The notes: a model not told the origin generated them from the letters alone. A stretch of DNA of 64,000 nt from Curtobacterium oceanosedimentum (GCF_020297365.1 NZ_JAIXIG010000005.1:62001-126000); one strand, 5' to 3'; positions 15,563-24,397 are shown, numbered from the stretch's first letter. Translations and numbers: made by a program.

Positions 15563-16623
15563 GCTGCGCCTCCCGCCGGCTTCGTGCCACGGCGTTCCAT
15601 CGCGACGTGGGCGGCCATCAGCTCCCCCGGGTTGGTCTGGGCGGCCAGGAGCGAGAGCTCCCCGCACAGGACCGTCGCGGCGCACAGGGCGGCGAGCCGG
15701 CGGGCGTTGGCGCCGGGCTCACGGTCCTCGCGGCACCCGAGCCGCACCAGGGCGTCCTCGACGACGGGCAGGTCCCCGCCCTTGCCGTTGCCGACCGTGC
15801 CGACGATCAGGTGCGGCAGCGAGGTCGAGAAGTACAGGTCGCCGTCGCGGTCCTCGGCACTGGTGATGCCCTGGGAGCCCTCGACGATGTTCGCGGCGTC
15901 CTGCCCGGTCGCCAGGTAGAAGCCGAGCAGCATGTTCGCGTAGTGCGCGTTCGCCGAGCGGATGGCCCCGGCGATGGTCGACCCGATCAGGTTCTTCGCG
16001 ATGTTCAGCTCGACGATCTTGGCCGTCGACGACCGCAGACGCTTCTCGACGACCTCGCCCGGGATCACGATCTCGGCGATGGTGTTCCGACCGCGGCCGC
16101 GGATGCCGTTCACCGCGGTGGCCTTCTTGTCCGTGCAGAAGTTGCCCGAGACCGAGACGTACCGCAGGCCCGGCTGCCAGTCCAGGATCGCCGGCAGCAG
16201 CTTGTCGGCCGCCTGCGTGACCATGTTGTGGCCGGAGGCGTCACCGGTGGTGAACGCGAAGCGCAGGAACAGCAGGTCGCCGACGATCTCCGGGTGCACC
16301 TCGATGAGCTTGGCGAAGCGGCTCTGACCGGACACGATCGCGGCGAGCTCGTCCTGGCGCGCGAGGATCTGCCCCGCGGCCACGTGTGCGGCCGCGGCGC
16401 TGTCGGCCCGGACCACCACGGAACGGGTCATCCGCTCGTCGACGACGGTCGCGACGATGCCGTCCTCGACCATGCGCGAGATGCGGGCGCCGCGGCCGAC
16501 CGACGGCCAGAGCGGCGACTCGTACGTCGCCAGGGGCACCTCGTGCTCACCGGTGACGGCGTTGCCGCTGACGCGGATCGGGCCGACCCACTTGGTCGGG
16601 ATCGGTGTGAGCAGGTCACTCAT
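15559..16623 (-). CDS. mvaA: Hydroxymethylglutaryl-CoA reductase, class I type
   Basis: A 354-residue enzyme reducing HMG-CoA to mevalonate with NADPH. Motifs follow the class I pattern: TGDASGHNMVTQ (NADPH/dimer), GNFCTDKKATAVNG with the catalytic Lys, RGRGRNTIAE, the NIVEGSQG region after the catalytic Asp of GQDAAN, and the C-terminal His in MAAHVAMERR. Like archaeal class I enzymes it has no membrane anchor. The ATG at 16623 lies 8 bases inside the end of the phosphomevalonate kinase gene, and its own stop overlaps mvaS by 4 bases. It therefore supplies mevalonate to the kinases encoded upstream in the same operon. Confidence 0.94.
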   Translation of the reverse strand: MSDLLTPIPTKWVGPIRVSGNAVTGEHEVPLATYESPLWPSVGRGARISRMVEDGIVATVVDERMTRSVVVRADSAAAAHVAAGQILARQDELAAIVSGQSRFAKLIEVHPEIVGDLLFLRFAFTTGDASGHNMVTQAADKLLPAILDWQPGLRYVSVSGNFCTDKKATAVNGIRGRGRNTIAEIVIPGEVVEKRLRSSTAKIVELNIAKNLIGSTIAGAIRSANAHYANMLLGFYLATGQDAANIVEGSQGITSAEDRDGDLYFSTSLPHLIVGTVGNGKGGDLPVVEDALVRLGCREDREPGANARRLAALCAATVLCGELSLLAAQTNPGELMAAHVAMERRGTKPAGGAA

Positions 16624-17698
16624 CGAGGGCTCCTTCTGGTGCTCGCACCGCGACGCTGAGGTGTCTGATGTCGTGCGCCTCCCAGGCGCGGTGGATGCCG
16701 GCGGGGTCGGTGTCCGCCGGGACGAGCGCGATGCCGCAGTCGCCGCCGCCGGCGCCGGACGGCTTCGCCGCCCCGCCGGCCGCCTCGACGACGTCGCACA
16801 GGGTCGCGAGTCGCTCGGTCTCGATCTGCGAGCCGACGGACGCGCCGAGGCGCTGCAGCAGCCCGCGGGCGCGTCGCAGGGCACCGAGCGTGCGCTCGGC
16901 GTCACCGGTCTGGAGGCCCGTGGTCAGGTCGTCGACGGCGCTGCGGCTCTCGTCGAGGAACGCCTGGTACCCGCCGTTGCGGTGCCGACGCACCACGTCG
17001 ACGAGCTTCGTGGTGGACGCGGGCGAGCCGGTCCAGCCGACCAGGAGCTGCAGGTTCTCGGGGGCGGGCAGGCGCTGCACGTCGAAGCCCTGCCAGGCGT
17101 CCGGGTCGGTCAGGATGTCGGAGACCGTACGGTCGTCGAGCAGCGAGGTCAGTCGTTCGCGGTCCGGGGCGCTGTAGCGCAGCCAGCCGCCGAAGGTGCT
17201 CGCGGCGAGGTCACCGCCCGAGGCGCGGGGGTTCACCCGGATGGTCGCGAGCAGCGCGACTTGGAACCGCTGACGCTGCGTCAGGCCGATCTTGTAGAAG
17301 CGGTCGAGGGCGCCGACGGTCGCGACGGTGACGGCCGCCGAGGACCCGAGGCCGAACTTCCGCCCGCTGGCGTCGTCGAGCTGGCTCTCGATCCGCAGGT
17401 CGTGGAACCGCGGCTCGATGCCGTGCTCGGCGCGCAGCTTCTCGACCAGGTCGATCGTCGCCATCACGTAGTCGTACGGGTGGTGCTCCCGGTCGAGCGC
17501 GAGCCCGTCGGTCCCGCGGGTCCACGTGAGCGGCAGGTGGCCGTACTCCTCGGAGTGCACGCTGCCCGCGCCGTGCCCCTCGGACACCTTCGCCGTGATG
17601 GCACGGTCGAGGGCGATCAGGACGGACGGCTGACCGGGCTCGACGACGGCGTACTCGCCGGCGACGAACAGCTTGCCGTGGGCACGGAACTCGATCAC
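16616..17698 (-). CDS. mvaK2: Phosphomevalonate kinase
   Basis: A 360-residue GHMP kinase. The start MIEFRAHGKLFVAGEYAVVE has the motif 1 pattern, KFGLGSSAAVTVATVGAL is the ATP-binding motif 2, and the C-terminal KPSGAGGGDCGIAL is motif 3, which is diagnostic for phosphomevalonate kinases together with ASGGDLAASTFGGW. It converts mevalonate-5-phosphate to the diphosphate. The GTG start at 17698 overlaps the mvaD stop by 4 bases, and the stop overlaps the reductase start by 8. Length is normal for the family. Confidence 0.93.
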   Translation of the reverse strand: MIEFRAHGKLFVAGEYAVVEPGQPSVLIALDRAITAKVSEGHGAGSVHSEEYGHLPLTWTRGTDGLALDREHHPYDYVMATIDLVEKLRAEHGIEPRFHDLRIESQLDDASGRKFGLGSSAAVTVATVGALDRFYKIGLTQRQRFQVALLATIRVNPRASGGDLAASTFGGWLRYSAPDRERLTSLLDDRTVSDILTDPDAWQGFDVQRLPAPENLQLLVGWTGSPASTTKLVDVVRRHRNGGYQAFLDESRSAVDDLTTGLQTGDAERTLGALRRARGLLQRLGASVGSQIETERLATLCDVVEAAGGAAKPSGAGGGDCGIALVPADTDPAGIHRAWEAHDIRHLSVAVRAPEGALDE

Positions 17699-18693
17699 TG
17701 CACGGACTCCTTCTGCTCGGGATCGCTCCCGGTGTGTTCGGAGCGGAGCACCCGCGCGGCTGGTCCGGTGCCGGACTCGATGACGTCGCCGAACGACGCC
17801 AGGGCGGTCGCGACCGCACCCCGGTCCTGCGGCCTGGTGAGCACGACGACGTTCGGGCCGGCGTCGGCCGTGGCGTACGCCTCGGTCCCACCGGCACGCA
17901 GCTCGGCGACGGCGTCGAACACGGCGACACTGCGTGCGTTGAGGTAGCGGATGGGCGGGAAGGCGCCCTCGATCGTCGCGTGCATGCGCAGGGCGTTGCT
18001 CTCGGTGATCTCCCCGATGCGGGTGAAGTCCCCCGCGGCGCACGCGGCGAGCATGTCGCCGACCGTCTCGGTGGTCGAGGTGACCCACGCCGGGTAGAAC
18101 GGCGAGGTCGCGATCGTGCGGCGCATGGCCTCACGCGAGCCGATCGGCTTCGGACCGGCGTCGATCGTCACGACCACCATCGCCATCGGCGGGGCGGGGA
18201 TCGTCTCGGCGAACGAGCCCTGGTCGTCGCCGGCGTGCCAGACGGACACCCCGCCGGGGATCGACCGGGTGGCCGAGCCGGAACCGCGTCGGGCCAGGCG
18301 GGACAGGTCGCGCTGGGACAGGTCGAGGCCGTACGCGGCAGCGGCAGCGGTGGCGAGCGCCGCGAACCCCGAGGCGCTCGAGGCGAGGCCGGCGCCGGTC
18401 GGCACGGTGTTCTCGGACACGACGGAGGCGTGCTCGGTGGACCCGGCGAGCTCGCGCACGAGGTCGAGGAACTGCTGCACCCGCACCAGCGCACCGTCGT
18501 CGACGACGTGGCCGTTCAGCGTGAACGCATCACGCGCCTCCTGTCCGCCGTCCACCGTGACGGTGGTCGTCGTCGGGAACACGTCGAGCCCCATCGAGAC
18601 GCTGCCCGTGGCGGGCAGCGCGAGCTGCGCGTCCGCCTTCCCCCAGTACTTGACGAGGGCGATGTTGGGGTGCGCGACGGCGGTGGCGGTCAT
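17695..18693 (-). CDS. mvaD: Diphosphomevalonate decarboxylase
   Basis: A 332-residue GHMP-superfamily enzyme that makes isopentenyl diphosphate by ATP-dependent decarboxylation. Signature pieces are AHPNIALVKYWGKAD (15-residue N-terminal signature), VPTGAGLASSASGFAAL (ATP loop), RRGSGSATRSIPGG and TADAGPNVVVLT. The invariant Asp of the catalytic pair lies in TADAGPN. The ATG at 18693 shares one base with the stop of the mevalonate kinase gene (TGATG). No isopentenyl diphosphate isomerase gene is present in this window. Confidence 0.95.
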   Translation of the reverse strand: MTATAVAHPNIALVKYWGKADAQLALPATGSVSMGLDVFPTTTTVTVDGGQEARDAFTLNGHVVDDGALVRVQQFLDLVRELAGSTEHASVVSENTVPTGAGLASSASGFAALATAAAAAYGLDLSQRDLSRLARRGSGSATRSIPGGVSVWHAGDDQGSFAETIPAPPMAMVVVTIDAGPKPIGSREAMRRTIATSPFYPAWVTSTTETVGDMLAACAAGDFTRIGEITESNALRMHATIEGAFPPIRYLNARSVAVFDAVAELRAGGTEAYATADAGPNVVVLTRPQDRGAVATALASFGDVIESGTGPAARVLRSEHTGSDPEQKESVQ

Positions 18694-19673
18694 CAAGCGC
18701 GGGCTCCGATCGTGGTGGTCCAGGTGGCTGCGGCCCCTGCGCCGCGGAGTGCGGCCGCGATGCGGTCCGCGTGGTCGTCGTCCGCGGCGAGCGCGAGGAC
18801 GCACCCGCCCCGCCCGCCGCCGGTGAGCTTCGCGCCGAGGGCGTCCGCAGCACGTGCGGCGTCGACGAGCCGGTCCAGGTCGGCACTCGACACGTCGAGT
18901 TCGCTGAGCAGCCCGTGCGCGGCGTCCATCGTGACACCCAGCGCCTGGGCGTCGCCGACCTCGAGTGTCCCCCGCGCGCGACGGGCGAGCGCGCCGATCC
19001 GGTCGATCACGGCGCCGACGCCCTCGGGATCGGCGTCGTGGTGCGCACGGACGGCCGACACGGCCTCGCGGGTGTGACCGGGGACCCCGGTGTCCGCGAC
19101 GACGAAGGTGAACCGCGCCCCGAGCGTGACGGGCTCGATCCGCCCGCTCTCGAACCAGACCGGCGCGGACGCGACGACGCCCCGGGCATCGAGGCCGGAC
19201 GGCCGCCCGTGGGCGACGCGCTCGCACGCCTGGATGAGCTCGTGGTGGGTCTCGACGTCGAGCGTCTCGCCCAGGGCGTCGGCGACCGCTGCGGTCACGG
19301 CAGCGGCGACCGCGGCGCTCGACCCCATGCCCCTGGCGGTCGGCACCTCGCTGTCGACCCGGACGTGGACGTGCCGGTCGCTGACCCCGAAGTGCTGCAG
19401 GGTCGCCGTGACGGCCGTGACGGTCGGCATGACGGCCGCGGGGGCCAGGTCGAGCGGCCCGGTGTGCACCGTCGACTCCAGGCTGTGGCCGGCTCCGACC
19501 GCGTCCGCGGGCACCGGGGTGACCGTCGCGACGACCCGGACGTCGAGCACCGGCAGCACGAGTGCGGGTGCGCCGTAGACCACGGCGTGCTCACCGATCA
19601 GGATCGTCTTGCCGTGGGACGACGCCGATCCGCTGCCGGGGGTCGTGGTGGAGGTGTGGTCGCTGCTGGTCAT
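18693..19673 (-). CDS. mvaK1: Mevalonate kinase
   Basis: A 326-residue GHMP kinase and first gene of the mevalonate operon. SSHGKTILIGEHAVVYGAPA is motif 1, VPTARGMGSSAAVAAAV motif 2, and ALGAKLTGGGRGGCVLAL motif 3. The catalytic Asp is in RPSGLDARG. It phosphorylates mevalonate. No strong ribosome site precedes ATG 19673; a TAGGCT hexamer about 20 bases upstream (minus strand) may be the -10 element, so the leader would be very short. It is divergent from the MurE-type ligase gene. Confidence 0.94.
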   Translation of the reverse strand: MTSSDHTSTTTPGSGSASSHGKTILIGEHAVVYGAPALVLPVLDVRVVATVTPVPADAVGAGHSLESTVHTGPLDLAPAAVMPTVTAVTATLQHFGVSDRHVHVRVDSEVPTARGMGSSAAVAAAVTAAVADALGETLDVETHHELIQACERVAHGRPSGLDARGVVASAPVWFESGRIEPVTLGARFTFVVADTGVPGHTREAVSAVRAHHDADPEGVGAVIDRIGALARRARGTLEVGDAQALGVTMDAAHGLLSELDVSSADLDRLVDAARAADALGAKLTGGGRGGCVLALAADDDHADRIAAALRGAGAAATWTTTIGARA

Positions 19674-19829
19674 CGTGGGTCACGTCAGCCTAACCGTCCG
19701 GGCCCGCGGCGTGTTCGCGGTGCGCCCTGGGCGGACGGCCGTCACCGGGGTCGTCCGCCCCACGTGGTCCTGGGACCGCGCCCCGGAGGCGCGGCGCACC
19801 ATCGGGGTCCCCCACCACGAGGAGCCGTG

Positions 19830-21386
19830 ATGCCGCACGCGTCCTGCCAGACCCGCACCCGCCCGGTGCGACTCGACGAGCTCGCGTCGGCGCTCGGCGT
19901 CGACAGCCCGGGTGACGGCGTGGTGACCGGCATGGCGCTCGCGACCGACCAGCTCCGCCCCGGCATGCTGTTCGCCGCGCTGCCGGGTCGCACCGTGCAC
20001 GGCGCGGAGTACTCCGGCGCGGCGAGCGTCGCCGGCGCGGCCGCGGTCCTGACCGACGCGGAGGGGCAGGCGGCAGCGCGGCGCAGCGGGCTCCCGGTGC
20101 TGGTCGTCGCGGACGTGCGGGGACACCTGGGCACGGTCGCCCGCATCGTCGCCGGCACCGAGACCCTGCCGTTCCCGCTGTTCGGGGTGACCGGCACGAA
20201 CGGCAAGACCTCGACGGTGCACCTGCTGCACGCCCTGATGCGCGGCCTCGGCTGGCGGACGGCGATCAGCTCGACGGTCGAACGCCGGATCGACGACGAC
20301 GCGGAGCCCAGCGCGCTGACGACACCCGAGGCGCCCGAGCTGCACGCCTTCCTGGCGCGTGCGGCCGACCGCGGGGTCGACGGCGTCGCGCTCGAGGTGA
20401 GCGCGCAGGGGTTGTCCCGGCACCGCACCGACGGCGTCGTGCTGGACGTCGCGGGCTTCACCAACCTGTCCCACGACCACCTCGACGACTACCCGGACAT
20501 GGCGGCGTACCTGGCCGCCAAGGCGGTGCTCTTCACGCCCGCGCGCTCGCGTGCCGGCGTGGTGTCGCTGGACTCCCCGGCCGGCCACCGGATCGTCGCG
20601 CAGGCCACGATCCCGGTGACGACGATCTCGACCGACCCCGCGGCCGGCGCGGACTGGACCGTCCGGGTGACGGAGCAGCGGCCGGACGGGACCCGTTCGA
20701 CGCTCACGGCGCCGGACGGCACGACGCTCGACCTCGACGTCCCGCTGCTCGGGGTGCACATGGCGGCGGACGCCGGCCTGGCCGTCGCGATGCTCGCCAC
20801 GTCCGGGGTGCCGCTGTCCGCGCTGCGCGACGCGACCCGCGGGTGCCTGGACGTCGTGGTGCCCGGGCGGATGGCGGACGCGTCGGCGGCGACCGGCCCG
20901 CGGGTCTTCGTGGACTTCGCGCACACGCCCGACGCCTTCGCCAAGAGCCTGGCCGCCGTGCGCGCCTTCGCACCCGGTCGGGTGGCCATCGTCGTGGGGG
21001 CGGACGGCGACCGTGACCGCAGCAAGCGGGCGGCGATGGGAGTGGTGGCGGCCGAGGCAGCCGACGTGGTCGTCGTCACCGACCACCACCCGCGGTTCGA
21101 GGCCCCCGCACCGATCCGTGCGGCGATCCTCGCCGGGGCGCGGTCGAGCGGGCACGACGCGCTCGTGGTCGAGGAGCCGGACCCTGCGCGGGCGATCCGC
21201 CGGGCCCTGGCGGAGGTCGGTGACGACGGGGTCGTGTACTGGGCGGGTCCGGGACTGACCGACTACCGCGACGTCCGCGGGGTGCACGTGCCGTACTCGT
21301 CGTTCCGGGACGCCCGGGCTGCGCTCGCCGAGGCGGGGCACCGGCCGGGCACCCGCTGCGAGTTCGCCTGCGAGCCCTCGATGTAG
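19830..21386 (+). CDS. MurE-type Mur ligase (orphan paralogue)
   Basis: A 518-residue Mur ligase with all three domains: N-terminal UDP-binding part (to about 115), ATPase core with P-loop GVTGTNGKTST (119-129), carbamylated-Lys region (YLAAKAVLF), NLSHDHLDDYPD, and the C-terminal domain (VDFAHTPDAF, GADGDRDRSKR). It is most like MurE, which adds the third residue of the peptidoglycan stem peptide. The amino-acid specificity motif that is DNPR in diaminopimelate-adding MurE reads HHPR here (419-422, in VVTDHHPRFEAP). No other cell-wall gene is near, so it is not the dcw-cluster copy. GAGGAG precedes ATG 19830. Substrate uncertain. Confidence 0.85.
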   Translation: MPHASCQTRTRPVRLDELASALGVDSPGDGVVTGMALATDQLRPGMLFAALPGRTVHGAEYSGAASVAGAAAVLTDAEGQAAARRSGLPVLVVADVRGHLGTVARIVAGTETLPFPLFGVTGTNGKTSTVHLLHALMRGLGWRTAISSTVERRIDDDAEPSALTTPEAPELHAFLARAADRGVDGVALEVSAQGLSRHRTDGVVLDVAGFTNLSHDHLDDYPDMAAYLAAKAVLFTPARSRAGVVSLDSPAGHRIVAQATIPVTTISTDPAAGADWTVRVTEQRPDGTRSTLTAPDGTTLDLDVPLLGVHMAADAGLAVAMLATSGVPLSALRDATRGCLDVVVPGRMADASAATGPRVFVDFAHTPDAFAKSLAAVRAFAPGRVAIVVGADGDRDRSKRAAMGVVAAEAADVVVVTDHHPRFEAPAPIRAAILAGARSSGHDALVVEEPDPARAIRRALAEVGDDGVVYWAGPGLTDYRDVRGVHVPYSSFRDARAALAEAGHRPGTRCEFACEPSM

Positions 21387-21410
21387 GTTGCGCACAACTC
21401 GGTTGCGTGC
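21387..21410. promoter_or_regulatory. Candidate OhrR operator
   Basis: GTTGCGCACAAC (21387-21398) is an imperfect dyad, followed by a half-site GTTGCGTGC (21402-21410), 13 bases before the ohrR start. OhrR proteins bind TTG...CAA dyads at their own promoters, so self-regulation is likely. Confidence 0.45.
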
Positions 21411-21422
21411 CACTGTGGATGC

Positions 21423-21881
21423 ATGCCCGTGACCGACGAGATGGTGTGCTTCTCCCTCTACGCGGCGTCCCGCGCCACGACGCAGGCGTACCGCACGATG
21501 CTCGAGCCCTGGGGCCTGACGTACCCGCAGTACCTGGTGCTCGTCACCCTGTGGGTCGAGGGCGACCAGACCGTCTCGAGCCTGGGCGAACACCTGCAGC
21601 TCGACTCGGGCACCCTCTCGCCGCTGCTCCGCCGGATGGAGCAGCACGACCTGGTGCGCCGCGAACGCCGCAGTGCCGACGAGCGCGTCGTCACCGTGAC
21701 CGCCGGCGACCGGGGCCGTGCACTGCGGTCCGAGCTGAGCGGCATCCCCGCCCGCATCGCCGCCGGCACGGGTCTGACGGACGACGGTGCCGCCGCCGAG
21801 CTCATCGCGACGCTGCACCGGCTGACCGAGACCATGCACGCCGCGGCCGACCCCGCTGGCGCCGGCGCCGTTTCGCGCTGA
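21423..21881 (+). CDS. ohrR: OhrR, MarR-family organic-peroxide-sensing repressor
   Basis: A 152-residue MarR-type winged-helix protein. The reactive Cys9 sits in MVCFSLYAASRATTQAYR, the OhrR signature at the start of the first helix; oxidation of this thiol by organic hydroperoxides releases DNA. The wing region has QLDSGTLSPLLRRMEQHDLV and RRSADERVVTVT. A second Cys is absent, so it is of the one-Cys type. The gene lies just upstream of ohr and its stop codon falls inside a family A palindrome, so the last residues are VSR encoded by the repeat. Confidence 0.9.
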   Translation: MPVTDEMVCFSLYAASRATTQAYRTMLEPWGLTYPQYLVLVTLWVEGDQTVSSLGEHLQLDSGTLSPLLRRMEQHDLVRRERRSADERVVTVTAGDRGRALRSELSGIPARIAAGTGLTDDGAAAELIATLHRLTETMHAAADPAGAGAVSR

Positions 21882-21930
21882 GCGACACCTCACGCCCACG
21901 GGCGCCCGTGAACTGTCGCTCAGCGCGAAA
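21871..21930. repeat. Family A palindrome, copy 1
   Basis: TTTCGCGCTGAGCGACA (21871-21887) and its exact reverse complement (21914-21930) flank a 26-base centre that contains CACGGGCGCCCGTG. The stop TGA of ohrR (21879-21881) is part of the left arm. Confidence 0.75.
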
Positions 21931-22005
21931 GCACACGACGCACCACGCCGCACCCGCCGCACCAGCACCCTGACTGCACGATCCGCCCCACAAGGAAGGA
22001 ACCCC

Positions 22006-22428
22006 ATGGAAGCCCTCTACACCGCCGAGGCCCTGGCCACCGGCGAAGGCCGCAACGGCCACGTCGCCACGAGCGACGGCACGGTCGAGTTCGACCTCGC
22101 CATCCCGAAGGAGATGGGTGGTTCGGGCAACGGCGCGAACCCCGAGCAGCTCTTCGCCGCCGGCTACGCCGCCTGCTTCCACTCCGCGCTGCAGGGCGTC
22201 GCCCGCAGCCAGAAGGTGAAGATCACCGACTCGTCCGTCGGCGGACGCGTGCAGATCGGCCCGAACGGGAACGGCGGCTACCAGCTCGCCGTCATGCTCG
22301 AGGTCGTCATCCCCGGCATGGAGCACGACCAGGCCCAGGCCCTCGCGGACGCAGCCCACCAGGTGTGCCCGTACTCGAACGCCACCCGCGGCAACATCGA
22401 CGTCACCATCGTCGTCTCGGAGGACTGA
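22006..22428 (+). CDS. ohr: Organic hydroperoxide resistance protein Ohr
   Basis: A 140-residue OsmC/Ohr-family thiol peroxidase. The peroxidatic Cys57 (GYAACFHSAL) and resolving Cys121 (HQVCPYSNATRGN) are both present, with the Arg of the active site region and the N-terminal YTAEALATGEGRNG pattern of Ohr rather than OsmC. It reduces fatty-acid and other organic hydroperoxides in the cytoplasm, using lipoylated proteins as electron donors in characterised members. AAGGAAGG precedes the ATG at 22006. It is presumably derepressed when OhrR is oxidised, and the quinone reductase gene starts 3 bases after its stop. Confidence 0.95.
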   Translation: MEALYTAEALATGEGRNGHVATSDGTVEFDLAIPKEMGGSGNGANPEQLFAAGYAACFHSALQGVARSQKVKITDSSVGGRVQIGPNGNGGYQLAVMLEVVIPGMEHDQAQALADAAHQVCPYSNATRGNIDVTIVVSED

Positions 22429-22431
22429 CCC

Positions 22432-23430
22432 ATGAGCACCACCACCCCCACCACCATGCGCGCCGTCGTCCACGAGACGTTCGCCGAGCCCGCCGACGTC
22501 CTCGAGGTGCAGGAGCGCCCCGTGCCGACGCCCGGCGCCGGCGAGGTCCTCGTCCGCACGGTCCTCTCCCCCATCCACAACCACGACCTGTGGACCGTGC
22601 GCGGCACCTACGGCTTCAAGCCGGAGCTCCCCGCGGCCTCGGGCACCGAGGCGCTGGGCGTCGTCGAGGCCCTCGGCGAGGGCGTCACGGAGCTCACCGT
22701 CGGCCAGCGCGTCGCCGGCGGCGCCTTCGGCGTCTGGGCCGAGTACTACACCGCGAACGCCGCCGGGCTCGTGCCCGTGCCGGACGCCATGACCGACGAA
22801 GCCGCTGCGCAGCTCGTCTCGATGCCGTTCAGCGCCATCAGCCTGCTGCACTCGCTCGACCTGCACGAGGGCGACTGGATCATCCAGAACGCCGCGAACG
22901 GTGCGGTCGGCCGCATGGTCGCCCAGCTCGGTGCCGCCCGCGGCATCAACGTCATCGGCCTCGTCCGTCGTGCCGAGGGTGTCGAGGAGCTCCGCGCCCA
23001 GGGCGTCGAGCGCATCGTCGCCACCGACGCCGACGACTGGAAGGACCAGGTCGCCGCGATCACCGGTGGCGCCCCCATCGTCGCCGGCGTCGAGTCCGTC
23101 GGTGGCAAGGCCGCCGGCGACATCGCGTCCGTTCTGGGCGAGAACGCCACCCTCGTCGTCTTCGGCGCGATGGCGTCGCCGACGCTCGAGATCCCGTCGG
23201 GCAAGGTCATCTTCGGCCAGCTGACCGTCAAGGGCTTCTGGGGCTCCGTCGTCAGCCGGACGATGCCGGCCGAGACGAAGGGGCAGCTCTTCGGTGAGCT
23301 CATCACCCGCGTGCTCGACGGCTCGCTGACGCTCCCCGTCGCCGAGACGTTCGTGTTCGAGGACGTCCGCGACGCGGTGCGCGCGAGCGACACCGCCGGC
23401 CGCGTCGGCAAGGTGCTGCTGCGCCCGTAG
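22432..23430 (+). CDS. MDR-family NADPH:quinone/enoyl reductase
   Basis: A 332-residue medium-chain dehydrogenase/reductase. The N-terminal GroES-like domain (VRTVLSPIHNHDLWTVRGTYG) lacks the Cys ligands of catalytic zinc, and the Rossmann fold has AANGAVGRMVAQLGAARG. PSGKVIFGQLTVKGFWGS and AGRVGKVLLRP are typical of the enoyl-thioester reductase branch of quinone reductases. It begins 3 bases after ohr, so it belongs to the peroxide-induced operon and may remove reactive carbonyls formed from lipid hydroperoxides; that role is inferred. Confidence 0.87.
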   Translation: MSTTTPTTMRAVVHETFAEPADVLEVQERPVPTPGAGEVLVRTVLSPIHNHDLWTVRGTYGFKPELPAASGTEALGVVEALGEGVTELTVGQRVAGGAFGVWAEYYTANAAGLVPVPDAMTDEAAAQLVSMPFSAISLLHSLDLHEGDWIIQNAANGAVGRMVAQLGAARGINVIGLVRRAEGVEELRAQGVERIVATDADDWKDQVAAITGGAPIVAGVESVGGKAAGDIASVLGENATLVVFGAMASPTLEIPSGKVIFGQLTVKGFWGSVVSRTMPAETKGQLFGELITRVLDGSLTLPVAETFVFEDVRDAVRASDTAGRVGKVLLRP

Positions 23431-23440
23431 CGCGACCAGC

Positions 23441-23488
23441 GACGGACGGGAGGCCCGGTGCCAGCTGGCACCGGGCCTCCCGTCCGTC
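23441..23488. terminator. Family B palindrome, copy 2 (perfect, 48 bp)
   Basis: A perfect palindrome with 24-base arms and no unpaired loop base, centred on GGTGCCAGCTGGCACC and flanked by GACGGACGGGAGGCCC. It lies 10 bases after the quinone reductase stop and most likely terminates that operon. Confidence 0.75.
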
Positions 23489-23521
23489 CGAGGCGCGTCC
23501 GCCACCCCGTGCGCGACGATC

Positions 23522-23541
23522 CACGCGTCGAACGACGCGTG
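23522..23541 (-). terminator. Short hairpin downstream of the ZIP transporter gene
   Basis: CACGCGTCG (23522-23530) pairs exactly with CGACGCGTG (23533-23541) over two bases, about 47 bases past the transporter stop on the minus strand. A terminator is likely but the loop is too tight to form fully. Confidence 0.45.
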
Positions 23542-23587
23542 CACTGTCGGAACATGCGCCCGCACCAGACGCCGGCGCGCGCGCTCG

Positions 23588-24328
23588 TCAGCCGCCGATG
23601 ACGTGGATGCCGTACGCGGCGAAGAAGCCGATCACCGCGATGAGCCCGGTCCACGGCCCGGTCTTCCGGAACGCCTCGGGCAGCATCGTGTCTGCGAGCA
23701 TCGCCAGGATCGCACCGGCGGCGACCGCGGTCACGGCGCTCTGCACACCCTCGGGAGCCTGCCCGAGGATCGCGTAGCCGCCCAGCGCCGACAGGGCGCA
23801 GGCCAGGGCGATCGCGCCCCAGACCGTGAAGACGTACCGGGCTCCGCGGCCGTTCGCCTTCATGTCCGACGTGCTGGACAGCCCCTCCGGCAGGTTCGAG
23901 ATGACGACCGCCGCGACGACCGCGATCGACAGCGAGCCGCCCGATGCCAGCCCGACGCCCTGCACGGCGGTCTCCGGGATGCCGTCGAGCAGCGCGCCGA
24001 GTGCGATCCCGAGGCCCGTGCCGGAGGCGGCCGTCGATCCCGAGCTGCGCTTCTTCCGCGCGCCGCGGCGCTCCAGCAGCACGTCGAGTCCGACGTAGAC
24101 GACAGCACCGCCCAGGAATCCCGCCATCGCCGTCCAGAAGGTGCCGGAGCGGGTGGCCTCGGCGACCAGGTCGAAGGACAGCGCCGAGATGAGCACGCCG
24201 GCGCCGAAGGCCGTGATGGTGGCGACGAGGGTGCGGGGGACGTGGACGAACCACGCGACGGCGGCACCGACGACGAGTGCCAGCCCCGAGGCGAGACCGG
24301 CCCCGGTGGCGAGGAGGAGGGGATGCAC
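23588..24328 (-). CDS. ZIP-family metal (zinc) transporter
   Basis: A 246-residue, roughly 8-helix membrane protein. Helices 4 and 5 carry the metal path motifs GIALGALLDGIPETAVQG (His replaced by Asp at the usual HN position) and VVISNLPEGLSSTSDM, typical of the bacterial ZIP/ZupT family. An internal basic loop (ERRGARKKRSSG) is present. It should import or equilibrate divalent metal ions. The start is uncertain: GTG 24328 has TACACT 7 bases upstream and could be a leaderless start; a TTG at 24367 is the longer alternative. Confidence 0.82.
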   Translation of the reverse strand: MHPLLLATGAGLASGLALVVGAAVAWFVHVPRTLVATITAFGAGVLISALSFDLVAEATRSGTFWTAMAGFLGGAVVYVGLDVLLERRGARKKRSSGSTAASGTGLGIALGALLDGIPETAVQGVGLASGGSLSIAVVAAVVISNLPEGLSSTSDMKANGRGARYVFTVWGAIALACALSALGGYAILGQAPEGVQSAVTAVAAGAILAMLADTMLPEAFRKTGPWTGLIAVIGFFAAYGIHVIGG

Positions 24329-24397
24329 GGGGTCGAGTGTAGGAAGCGGGTGGTCCGCGCGTCCCAAGGTGCGCCGGGCGCGCGTACCGGGCGCCCG

